Source: Pleodorina starrii
Lineage: Eukaryota > Chlorophyta > Chlorophyceae > Chlamydomonadales > Volvocaceae
Length of the DNA: 64,000 nt
Reading direction: 5' to 3'
Assembly: GCA_030267565.1 (NCBI GenBank)
Contig: BRXU01000004.1
Location: forward strand, 4,656,501-4,720,500
The notes beneath the pieces are model-generated. The model was not told the origin of the DNA and searched no databases. It saw only the letters and a program-made list of their open reading frames with translations. Below are positions 1 through 12,000 of this stretch, one piece after another. The first letter of the stretch is position 1. Every line of letters begins with the position of its first letter. Made by a program: the position numbers and the translations under genes.

Positions 1-40
1 CTCTCCTCCACCCAACACCCTGTGTCCCTCTCTCGCCGCC

Positions 41-3000
41 TCATCCGACCCGGGACCGGCAACGGTGTCCCGAACGCTCTCCCGCGTCCTGTACAGCAGC
101 CTGAAGGGCCATCGTCCGCGTTGCCAGCCACCCAACCCCGCGCCACGAGCACACACGAGAGAGCAGACCCAACCCCTCTCGAGCCGTCGAGCACCGCCCC
201 CCGGGCTGCTCTTCCTTACCAGGACCGGCGCCCGCTCTTCGACCAGGGACGCCAGGGCGCTCAGTTGGGTCGTGAGCGCGTTGATCGCCGCGTCGCGGAG
301 GCGGAGGGCGGTGTACTCCTCCATCAGCGTCTTGGAGCGGGAGTTGGGCTGCTGCAGCGCGCAGGTGTTGGGGTGGGGCGTGGCGGGTAGGGCCGCGAGA
401 CTGGCAAGGCGCGCGCGGTGTGCAGCAGGCCAGCTCGCGGGGGCCGAAACTTCGCAAGTACAGTCGTAACAGCCGAGTGGCCAGCTGCCGAGTGGGGTAG
501 ATCACCGCCCCGCCCGGCCCGTCCCAAACGCTCCCCAGACCTGCAAACATTGCACCCACCATCGGACTGGCCGCATTTTTGATGTAGTCCGGCAGGTGCG
601 GCAGCATCCGCTCCCATAGGTCGGGTTCGGACAGCCGGACCTGCATCAGCGCGTTGTGCACCTCGTTCAAGGTCTCATGGAGCCGCGTGCACAGCTGCTC
701 CAGCTGCTCCTGCCGCCGCGTGGCAGCCTCAGCGGCCGCGGTGCCTGCCGCCGTAGCAGGCTGCGCGCCGCTGCCGCCGGCTGCACCGGCGGCGGCAGCC
801 GCCGCTGGGCTCAAGACGGGGAAGGCCTCCAGCCGTGCCATGATGAGGGCGGCAGCTTCGGAAGCGCTGCGAAGTGGGGGGGAGGGCAAGGCGGGTCGAG
901 TGGAAGGATGGAGGGCAGGGCCTGTCAGCTGAGATGCCTTGCGGCGCAACCCACGTTCTCAGACCCGCCCAGAGAGTCCTTATGAACCAGCAAACCGGTC
1001 TGCGGCGCGGTGCGAACCCTGTGGCCGCGGCGCCCCGGCTAGCGAGATGCGACCCCCCAGCATTTCTTCTGTCACCTCGCTAAAGCAGCGAAGAAAATAG
1101 AGCGGCAACAGAGCCGCAACTGTGCGCCAACTGAACTGATCGACAACAGAGCCGCGTCGGTGACAAGCAGCAGACTTACGCCAGGCACTGGCCTTGAAGC
1201 TCCGCCGCATACATCAGCAGCCGCTCCGCCAACGCGGCCACAGGGTCGCCATCATTAGCGGCCGTCTGAACCTCTTGTTGCCGGACCTCTTGCTGCTGCT
1301 TCTGCTGCTGCCGCAGCGTCTGCTCCTGCAGCTGTTGCCGCAGCTGCTGCTGTGCGTCCTCAAGGGCCTTGGACTGGGTTGGCACAAGGAACATCATCCA
1401 AAGCGATCCAAGGGGAGCAAGAGTCAGATCAGGTCTGTGAAGCTATTATCCGGAGACGTACATCGCATAGGTGTGACCAGCATGGTCCAGGCCCTGTTCT
1501 CGTCCGCCCGCCCGGTGGCTCACCCCCATACGCCCGCTCCGAACATCCGACGGCATCCACCCCAGAACACACCGCCATGGTCAAACCACCGCGCCAAACG
1601 GGCTTAGCGGGCGAGCGGCCCTCGCTGTTCTCTCGCCCGCCTGCACACACACACACACAAGTGCGCGCGCGCCGCGTACCTTCGCCTCCGCCTGCACATG
1701 CGCCTGCCTCTCTGCCCGCAGCTCCCGCTCAAGGTCCCGAACGCGCTGCTGCTGCTGGTCCAGCAGCGACCGCAGCTTATCCACCTCCGCAGCCGTCCCC
1801 GCGCCGGCCGCGGCGCGGTCCGCGGCCACACCGCGGACGTCGTCCTCCTCCTCCTCCCCCGCCCCTCCCACGTCCGGCAACGCCCCGACCTCGCCTGCCT
1901 CCGGGCTGTCCGCGGCCCGCGCGCCGCCCTGCCCGCCGGCCGTGGCAGCACCGGTGCCAGTCCGGGCCGACGTGTCGCGCGGCGTCCACGCGCCGGACAT
2001 GAGGTGCAGGGCGGCGTGTGGCGTTTTCGCCGTGGGGGCTAGGCCGGCCTGGCGCACGCCGGGCTCGTCGCTGGCGCGCACTGGCGCACCGTTCGGGGAG
2101 CTGTCTGCCACGGCTCCTCCCTCCGGCGTGCCCGCTCCGCGGGGTGACCCTCCCTCGCCGGCTCCGGCCGCTGCTACTGTAGCCGCCGCAACGGCGGCTG
2201 GGTCGCCGCTCGTCGCCAACGCCGCAGCGTCGCCGTTCCCAGCCGCGGCTGCCGCCGCACCAGGTTCCCGCCCTGCCGCCGCACCAGGTTCCCGCCCTGC
2301 CGCCGCACCAGGTTCCCGCCCTGCCGCCGCACCAGGTTCCCGCCCTGCCGCCGCACCAGGTTCCTGGCCTGCCTGCAGGTCTACCGCTTCATGTACATGC
2401 GGTTGCTGCTGTTGCTGCTGAAGCGGGGTCGACGGCAGGTGCTGGTGCGGGTGCGGGTGCGGGTCTCCTGCTCCGGGGGATGGTGACTGCTGATCGGGCA
2501 TCCTCTCCCGGTCCGGCGAGGGGGACGCCCCGGGGCTGACGCCCGGGGCCGCTGGATTCCGCCCCGCCTGCAGCCAGGCGGCGCGCTGCTCGCCGCCGTC
2601 CTCGGGGGCGCGTCCCTGCGGCTGCGGCTGTGGCTGCTGCCGTTGCTGCTGCGCTGGCTGTTGGGGCCTCCGCAGGAGAGACCCCACGTTGAAGCGCGTG
2701 ACCGCCACCGCGATGCCCTCGCCCGCCGCCGCCGCCTGCTCCAGAGGCCGCTGCCGCTGCGGCCGGGCCGCCTTGCGCCGATCGCCGTGCGGCTGGCGCA
2801 GCGCAGCGCGCGCCGCTAGCGGCACCCCAACCTCCGCATCCGGCTCCGGCGCCTCCGCCCGCGGCTGCTGCCCTGCACCCCCGTGGCTCGGCGGCGGCGG
2901 CGGCGGCTGCAGCGTTCGGGACGGGTCCTGGGGCGGCGCAGCGTCCAGAGGGCCAGAGTCTGGCAGCTCCACGTCCAGCGCTGGCGCTGCGCTTCCAACG

Positions 3001-6000
3001 CCATCTGCCGCCGGCCAGCCGCGCGCGCCCGCGGCCGCTGCGGGTGTCGGCTGCCGTGTGCCCTGCCACGTGGCCGCCTCGCGCACCACCGCCGCTAGCC
3101 GCGCCAGCCGGGCAGCGGCCTGGGACGGACTGCCCACCGGGCTGGCTGCGCCACCGGCGCCCGCGCCAGATGCCGCAGCGGTGTCCGGTTCTGCGGCATC
3201 TTCAGCGCCGCCCGCCCTCCCAGTCGCGGTTGTGGGCAGCTCTGCGCCGGCCGCTGCCGCCGACGCCACCACGCTTGGGGCGGCCCCAGGCGCACTGGGG
3301 CCAGCCACCGCAGCCTGCTGCTGCTGCGGCGGCGGCGGCGGCGGCCTCTCCGCGCCGTCGGTTCCTGGTGCCGCGGCTCCCCTTCCCTGGCCCGTATCTC
3401 CTGCCTCGCCACTCTCCACCGTTGCGGGAGCACCCACCTGAGCTGCCGCCGCTGCCGCCCTCGGCCCTGCCGCCGGTGCCGTCACCGCCACCGCCGCGCC
3501 AGCAGGGTCCCGAGCCGCCTGCTCCGTGCCGCCCTCTCCAGGACAGGGCCTGCCGCTGCCGAGGGCTTCCTCTGACTGGACCTCTGCTTGCCGGACGTCC
3601 GCTGTTGCTGGTCCCTGGGCCAGGCGCTCCGCATGCGCCATTGCAGTCGTCTCCGCTCCAACTGATCCTTCACATGCATCCGCCGCCGCCGCCGCTGCTG
3701 CACCGTCCCCCGCCGCACTCACCGCCGTCGCCGCCGCCTGCCCTGCTCCGCCGGACTCGCTGGCTGCCGCCGCTGCACCAGGCGCGGCTCTGCCCGCCGC
3801 TGCCAATTTAGCGGCGGCGGCTGCCGAGGCGGCGGCGGCGGCTGCCGAGGCGGCGGCGGCGGCTGCCGAGGCGGCGGCGGCGGCTGCCCAGGTGACGGGG
3901 GCCGCTGCCGCCGCCTGTCCCATTGTTATCCCTGCCGGCGCTGCCTCGCCCGCCCTGTGGCCGGCAGCGCCCGCGGCCGGCTGCAGCAGCTCACCGGTGG
4001 GAAACTCGGGGGCGTCACCCTGGGCCCCCAGCTGCATCACCGGGTGCGGGTGAACCGGAGGTACCACCATGTCCAGCAGCGAGCCGCCCGGGTGCAGCTC
4101 CGCCTCAGCTTCAGCGCCGGGCCGCAGCAGCGGATGCGGAGCCATCATGCAAAAGATGGGGTTCTGAGCCGTCGCTGCCGCCGCGGCGTCGCCAGTCTCC
4201 TCCGTACCGTCATCACCCCGGAGGGCCGTTGCGGTGGCGTCATCGTCCACGATCATGGCGTCGGTTCCAGCGAGGTGCTCCGCCTGCGGCTGCATCGATG
4301 GGCCCGCCGCCGAAGCCCTGGCAGCAGCCCTGGCCGCAACCGCCTCCGCCACTGCTGCCGCGCCAGCGACTGAGCGGGGCACAAGCGGGCGGTCCTGGTC
4401 CTCGGGCCCGGACGGGCTGTAGGACAGTTTTCCCTGCAGCTCCAAACTGCCCCCGGAGCCGAAGGGGTCCAACGAGGCGTGCGGCCGGGCCTGCAGCTTG
4501 TATGCAGCGTCTGTCGGGTGCGGCAGTGGACGATCCTCCGCCATGGCTGCGTTGTCCACTGCTTGGATTGCCGCATGTGCCGCCTCTGTTGCGTGGCCGG
4601 CTGGCCCTGCCCCTGCTACTCCTGCCACCGCTGCCGTTGCATTTGTTGCTTCATCGGTTACTGTTTCTTCTGCCGTCGGTACACCTGCCGTCACCGCCTC
4701 CGCCGCGTCTGCCAGTTCTGTTGCACCCGCGACCGCCGCCGTTGCTTTGGCCATTGCAGCTGCATCTATGCTCCCGGCGATGCATGTTGCCAGCGCTGCG
4801 CCTGCATTCACCGCTGTTGCTTTCATTGCTGTATCTGTTGTTACTGCTGCTGCAGCAGTGGCTGCTATTTCCTCTGCAACCGCTGTCTCCACTGCTGGTC
4901 TCGCTGCTTCCGTTCTAGGCCCCAACGTGGCAAACGCCATCACCTCAACCCCCGGCGTCTGTTCAGCCTGTTGCGTTTGGGGCGCTGTCACCGGCAATAG
5001 CGGCCCTGGCGCCAACGCTGGTGCTGGCTGCCCTGGCGCCACCGCTGGCTGTGGCTGCCCTGGCGCCTTCGTTGGCGATGGCTGCCCTGGCGCCTTCGTT
5101 GGCGCTGGCTTCCCTGGTGCCGCGACTGGTGCGGGCTGCCCTGGCGCCGCCGCTGGCGCTGGCTGCCCTGGCGCCGCCACTGGTGCGGGCTGCCCTGGAG
5201 CCTTCGCTGGCGCTGGCTTCCCTGGCGCCGCTACTGGTGCGGGCTGCCCTGGCGCCACTGCTGTTGCTGGCTTCCATGGCGCCGCCGCTTGCGCTGGCTG
5301 CCGTTGTGCCGCCGCTGGCGCAGGCTGTCCTGGAGCGTTCGTTGACGCTGGCTGCCCTGGCGCCTTCGTTGGCGATAACTGCCCAAGAGCCGCCGCTGGC
5401 GCTGGCTGCCCTGGTGCCGCCACTGGTGCGGGCTGCCCTGGCGCCGACACTGGCGCTGGCTGCCCTGGCGCCGCCGCTGGTGCGGGCTGCCCTGGCGCCG
5501 CCGCCGGTGCGGGCTTCCCTGGAGCCTTCGCTGGCGATGGCTTCCCTGGCTCCGCCACTGGTGCGGGCTTCCCTGGCGCCGCCGCCGGTGCGGGCTTCCC
5601 TGGAGCCTTCACTGGCGCTGGCTTCCCTGGCGCCGCCACTAGCGCTGGCTGTCCTGGCGCCGCCACTGGTGCGGGCTGCCCTGGCGCCGCCACTGGTGCG
5701 GGCTGCCCTGGCGCCGCCACTGGTGCGGGCTGCCCTGGCGCCGCCGCCGGTGCGGGCTTCCCTGGAGCCTTCGCTGGCGATGGCTTCCCTGGCGCCGCCA
5801 CTGGCGCGGGAGGCCCTGGCGCCGCCACTGACGCTGGCTGCCCTGGCGCCGCCACTGACGCTGGCTGCCCTGGTGCCGCCACTGGCGCTGGCTGCCCTGG
5901 CGCGGCCGCTGGCGCTGGCTGCACTGACGCCGCCGCTGGCTTCCCTGGCGCCGCCGCTGGTGCGGGCTGCCGTGGCGCCGCCACTGGTGCGGGCTGCCCT

Positions 6001-9000
6001 GGCGCCGCCGCTGGCGCTGGCTGCCCTGGCGCCACCGCTGGCGCTGGCCTCCCAGGCGCCGCCACTGGCGCGGGCGGCCCTGGCGCCGCCACTGACGCTG
6101 GCTGCCCTGGCGCCGCCACTGACGCTGGCTGCCCTGGCGCCACCGCCGGTGCGGGCTGCCCTGGAGCCTTCGTTGACGCTGGCTGCCCTGGCGCCACCGC
6201 TGGCGATGGCTGCCCTGGCGCCGCCGCTGGCGCTGCCTGCCCTGGCGCCGCCGCCGGTGCGAGCTGCCCTGGCGCCACCACTGTTGCTGGCTTCCCTGGC
6301 GCCACCGCTGGCGATGGCTGCCGTGGTGCCGCCGCTGGCGCTGCCTGCCCTGGCGCCGCCGCCGGTGCGGGCTGCCCTGGCGCCACCGCTGTTGCTGGCT
6401 TCCCTGGCGCCGCCGCTGGCGCTGGCTGCCCTGGTGCCGCCACTGGCGCTGGCTTCCCTGGCGCCACCGCCGGTGCGGGCTTCCCTGGCGCCACCGCTGG
6501 CGCTGGCTTCCCTGGCGCCACCGCTGGTGCAGGCTGCCCTGGAGCCTTCGTTGACGCTGGCTGCCCCGGCGCCGCCGCTGGCGATGGCTGCCCTGGCGCC
6601 GCCGCTGGCGCTGCATGCCCTGGCGCCGCCGCCGTTGCGGGCTGCCCTGGCGCCACCGCTATTGCTGGCTTCCCTTGCGCCGCCACTGGCGCTGGCTGCC
6701 CTGGCGCCGCCGCTGGCGCTGGCTGCCCTGGTGCCGCCACTGGCGCTGGCTGCCCTGGCGCCACCGCCGGTGCGGGCTTCCCTGGCGCCACCGCTGGCGC
6801 TGGCTTCCCTGGCGCCACCGCTGGTGCAGGCTGCCCTGGAGCCTTCGTTGATCCTGGCTGCCCTGGCGCCGCCGCTGGCGATGGCTGCCCTGGCGCCGCC
6901 GCTGGCGCTGCCTGCCCTGGCGCCGCCGCCGGTGCGAGCTGCCCTGGCGCCACCGCTGTTGCTGGCTTCCCTGGCGCCACCGCTGGCGATGGCTGCCCTG
7001 GTGCCGCCGCTGGCGCTGCCTGCCCTGGCGCCGCCGCCGGTGCGGGCTGCCCTGGCGCCACCGCTGTTGCTGGCTTCCCTGGCGCCGCCGCTGGCGCTGG
7101 CTGCCCTGGTGCCGCCACTGGCGCTGGCTGCCCTGGCGCCACCGCCGGTGCGGGCTTCCCAGGCGCCACCGCTGGCGCTGGCTTTCCTGGCGCCACCGCT
7201 GGTGCAGGCTGCCTTGGAGCCTTCGTTGACGCTGGCTGCCCCGGCGCCGCCGCTGGCGATGGCTGCCCTGGCGCCGCCGCTGGCGCTGCCTGCCCTGGCG
7301 CCGCCGCCGGTGCGGGCTGCCCTGGCGCCACCGCTATTGCTTGCTTCCCTTGCGCCGCCACTGGCGCTGGCTGCCCTGGCGCTCCCGCTGGCGCTGGCTG
7401 CCCTGGCGCCGCCACTGGCGCTGGCTGCCCTGGTGCCACCGCCGGTGCGGGCTTCCCTGGCGCCACCGCTGGCGCTGGCTTCCCTGGCGCCACCGCTGGT
7501 ACAGGCTGCCCTGGAGCCTTCGTTGACGCTGGCTGCCCTGGCGCCGCCGCTGGCGATGGCTGCCCTGGCGCCGCCGCTGGCGCTGCCTGCCCTGGCGCCG
7601 CCGCCGGTGCGAGCTGCCCTGGCGCCACCGCTGTTGCTGGCTTCCCTGGCGCCACCGCTGGCGCTGGCTGCCCTGGTGCCGCCGCTGGCGCTGCCTGCCC
7701 TGGCGCCACCGCTGGCGATGGCTGCCCTGGTGCCGCCGCTGGCGCTGCCTGCCCTGGCGCCACCGCCGGTGCGGGCTGCCCTGGCGCCACCGCTGTTGCT
7801 GGCTTCCCTGGCGCCACCGCTGGCGCTGGCTGCCCTGGTGCCGCCGCTGGCGCTGCCTTCCCTGGCGCCGCCGCCGGTGCGGGCTGCCCTGGCGCCACCG
7901 CTGTTGCTGGCTTCCGTGGCGCCACCGCTGGCGCTGGCTGCCCTGGTGCCGCCGCTGGCGCTGCCAGCCCTGGCGCCGCCGCCGGTACGGGCTGCCCTGG
8001 CGCCACCGCTGTTGCTGGCTTCCCTGGCGCCGCCGCTGGCGCTGGCTGCCCTGGTGCCGCCACTGGCGCTGGCTGCCCTGGCGCCACCGCCGGTGCGGGC
8101 TGCCCTGGCGCCACCGCTGTTGCTGACTTCCCTGGCGCCGCCACTGGCTCTGGCTTTCCTGGCGCCACCGCTGGTGCAGGCTGCCCGGGAGCCATCGTTG
8201 ACGCTGACTGCCCTGGCGCCACCGCTGTTGCTGGCTTCCCTGGCGCCACCGCTGTTGCTGGCTTCCCTGGCGCCACCGCTGGCGCAGGCTGCCCTGGAGC
8301 CTTCGTTGACACTGGCTGCCCTGGCGCCGACGCTGGCGCTGGCTGCCCTGGCGCCGCCACTGGCGCTGGCTGCCCTGGCGCCGCCGCTGGCGCTGGCTGC
8401 CCTGGCGCCACCGCTGTTGCTGGCTTTCCTGGCGCCGCCACTGGTGCGGGCTGCCCTGGCGCCACCGCTGTTGCTGGCTGCCCTGGCGCCACCGCTGTTG
8501 CTGGCTTCCCTGGCGCCACCGCTGTTGCTGGCTTCCCTGGCGCCACCGCTGGCGCTGGCTGCCCTGGTGCCGCCGCTGGCGCTGCCAGCCCTGGCGCCGC
8601 CGCCGGTACGGGCTGCCCTGGCGCCACCGCTGTTGCTGGCTTCCCTGGCGCCGCCGCTGGCGCTGGCTGCCCTGGTGCCGCCACTGGCGCTGCCTGCCCT
8701 GGCGCCACCGCCGGTGCGGGCTGCCCTGGCGCCACCGCTGTTGCTGACTTCCCTGGCGCCGCCACTGGTGCGGGCTGCCCTGGCGCCACCGCTGTTGCTG
8801 GCTGCCCTGGCGCCACCGCTGTTGCTGGCTTCCCTGGCGCCACCGCTGTTGCTGGCTTCCCTGGCGCCACCGCTGGCGCTGGCTGCCCTGGTGCCGCCGC
8901 TGGCGCTGCCAGCCCTGGCGCCGCCGCCGGTACGGGCTGCCCTGGCGCCACCGCTGTTGCTGGCTTCCCTGGCGCCGCCGCTGGCGCTGGCTGCCCTGGT

Positions 9001-12000
9001 GCCGCCACTGGCGCTGGCTGCCCTGGCGCCACCGCCGGTGCGGGCTGCCCTGGCGCCACCGCTGTTGCTGACTTCCCTGGCGCCGCCACTGGCTCTGGCT
9101 TTCCTGGCGCCACCGCTGGTGCAGGCTGCCCGGGAGCCATCGTTGACGCTGACTGCCCTGGCGCCACCGCAGTTGCTGGCTTCCCTGGCGCCACCGCTGT
9201 TGCTGGCTTCCCTGGCGCCACCGCTGGCGCTGGCTGCCCTGGAGCCTTCGTTGACGCTGGCTTCCCTGGCGCCGCCGCCGGTGCGGGCTGTCCTGGCGCC
9301 ACCGCTGTTGCTGACTTCCCTGGCGCCGCCACTGGATCTGGCTTTCCTGGCGCCACCGCTGGTGCAGGCTGCCCGGGAGCCATCGTTGACGCTGACTGCC
9401 CTGGCGCCACCGCAGTTGCTGGCTTCCCTGGCGCCACCGCTGTTGCTGGCTTCCCTGGCGCCACCGCTGGCGCTGGCTGCCCTGGAGCCTTCGTTGACGC
9501 TGGCTGCCCTGGCGCCGCCGCTGGCGCTGGCTGCCCTGGCGCCGCCACTGGCGCTGGCTGCCCTGGCGCCGCCGCCGGTGCGGGCTGTCCTGGCGCCTTC
9601 GCTGGCGCTGGCTTCCCTGGCGCCACCACTGGCGCTGGCTGCCCTGGCGCCGCCGCTGGCGCTGGCTGCCCTGGCGCCAATGCTGGTGCGGGCTGCCCTG
9701 GCGCCACCGCTGTTGCTGGCTTCCCTGGCGCCGCCGCTGGCGCTGGCTGCCCTGGTGCCGCCACTGGCGCTGGCTGCCCTGGCGCCACCGCCGGTGCGGG
9801 CTGCCCTGGCGCCACCGCTGTTGCTGACTTCCCTGGCGCCGCCACTGGCTCTGGCTTTCCTGGCGCCACCGCTGGTGCAGGCTGCCCGGGAGCCATCGTT
9901 GACGCTGACTGCCCTGGCGCCACCGCAGTTGCTGGCTTCCCTGGCGCCACCGCTGTTGCTGGCTTCCCTGGCGCCACCGCTGGCGCAGGCTGCCCTGGAG
10001 CCTTCGTTGACGCTGGCTGCCCTGGCGCCGCCGCTGGCGCTGGCTGCCCTGGCGCCGCCACTGGCGCTGGCTGCCCTGGCGCCGCCGCCGGTGCGGGCTG
10101 TCCTGGCGCCTTCGCTGGCGCTGGCTTCCCTGGCGCCACCACTGGCGCTGGCTGCCCTGGCGCCGCCGCTGGCGCTGGCTGCCCTGGCGCCAATGCTGGT
10201 GCGGGCTGCCCTGGCGCCACCGCTGTTGCTGGCTTCCCTGGCGCCGCCGCTGGCGCTGGCTGCCCTGGTGCCGCCACTGGCGCTGGCTGCCCTGGCGCCA
10301 CCGCCGGTGCGGGCTGCCCTGGCGCCACCGCTGTTGCTGACTTCCCTGGCGCCGCCACTGGCTCTGGCTTTCCTGGCGCCACCGCTGGTGCAGGCTGCCC
10401 GGGAGCCATCGTTGACGCTGACTGCCCTGGCGCCACCGCAGTTGCTGGCTTCCCTGGCGCCACCGCTGTTGCTGGCTTCCCTGGCGCCACCGCTGGCGCT
10501 GGCTGCCCTGGAGCCTTCGTTGACGCTGGCTTCCCTGGCGCCGCCGCCGGTGCGGGCTGTCCTGGCGCCACCGCCGGTGCGGGCTGCCCTGGCGCCACCG
10601 CTGTTGCTGACTTCCCTGGCGCCACCGCTGGCGCTGGCTGCCCTGGAGCCTTCGTTGACGCTGGCTGCCCTGGCGCCGCCGCTGGCGCTGGCTGCCCTGG
10701 CGCCGCCACTGGCGCTGGCTGCCCTGGCGCCACCGCCGGTGCGGGCTGCCCTGGCGCCACCGCTGTTGCTGACTTCCCTGGCGCCGCCACTGGCTCTGGC
10801 TTTCCTGGCGCCACCGCTGGTGCAGGCTGCCCGGGAGCCATCGTTGACGCTGACTGCCCTGGCGCCACCGCAGTTGCTGGCTTCCCTGGCGCCACCGCTG
10901 TTGCTGGCTTCCCTGGCGCCACCGCTGGCGCTGGCTGCCCTGGAGCCTTCGTTGACGCTGGCTTCCCTGGCGCCGCCGCCGGTGCGGGCTGTCCTGGCGC
11001 CACCGCCGGTGCGGGCTGCCCTGGCGCCACCGCTGTTGCTGACTTCCCTGGCGCCGCCACTGGATCTGGCTTTCCTGGCGCCACCGCTGGTGCAGGCTGC
11101 CCGGGAGCCATCGTTGACGCTGACTGCCCTGGCGCCACCGCTGTTGCTGGCTTCCCTGGCGCCACCGCTGTTGCTGGCTTCCCTGGCGCCACCGCTGGCG
11201 CAGGCTGCCCTGGAGCCTTCGTTGACGCTGGCTGCCCTGGCGCCGCCGCTGGCGCTGGCTGCCCTGGCGCCGCCACTGGCGCTGGCTGCCCTGGCGCCGC
11301 CGCCGGTGCGGGCTGTCCTGGCGCCTTCGCTGGCGCTGGCTTCCCTGGCGCCACCACTGGCGCTGGCTGCCCTGGCGCCGCCGCTGGCGCTGGCTGCCCT
11401 GGCGCCAATGCTGGTGCGGGCTGCCCTGGCGCCACCGCTGTTGCTGGCTTCCCTGGCGCCGCCGCTGGCGCTGGCTGCCCTGGTGCCGCCACTGGCGCTG
11501 GCTGCCCTGGCGCCACCGCCGGTGCGGGCTGCCCTGGCGCCACCGCTGTTGCTGACTTCCCTGGCGCCGCCACTGGCTCTGGCTTTCCTGGCGCCACCGC
11601 TGGTGCAGGCTGCCCGGGAGCCATCGTTGACGCTGACTGCCCTGGCGCCACCGCTGTTGCTGGCTTCCCTGGCGCCACCGCTGTTGCTGGCTTCCCTGGC
11701 GCCACCGCTGGCGCAGGCTGCCCTGGAGCCTTCGTTGACGCTGGCTGCCCTGGCGCCGCCGCTGGCGCTGGCTGCCCTGGCGCCGCCACTGGCGCTGGCT
11801 GTCCTGGCGCCGCCGCCGGTGCGGGCTGTCCTGGCGCCTTCGCTGGCGCTGGCTTCCCTGGCGCCACCACTGGCGCTGGCTGCCCTGGCGCCGCCGCTGG
11901 CGCTGGCTGCCCTGGCGCCAATGCTGGTGCGGGCTGCCCTGGCGCCACCGCTGTTGCTGGCTTCCCTGGCGCCGCCGCTGGCGCTGGCTGCCCTGGTGCC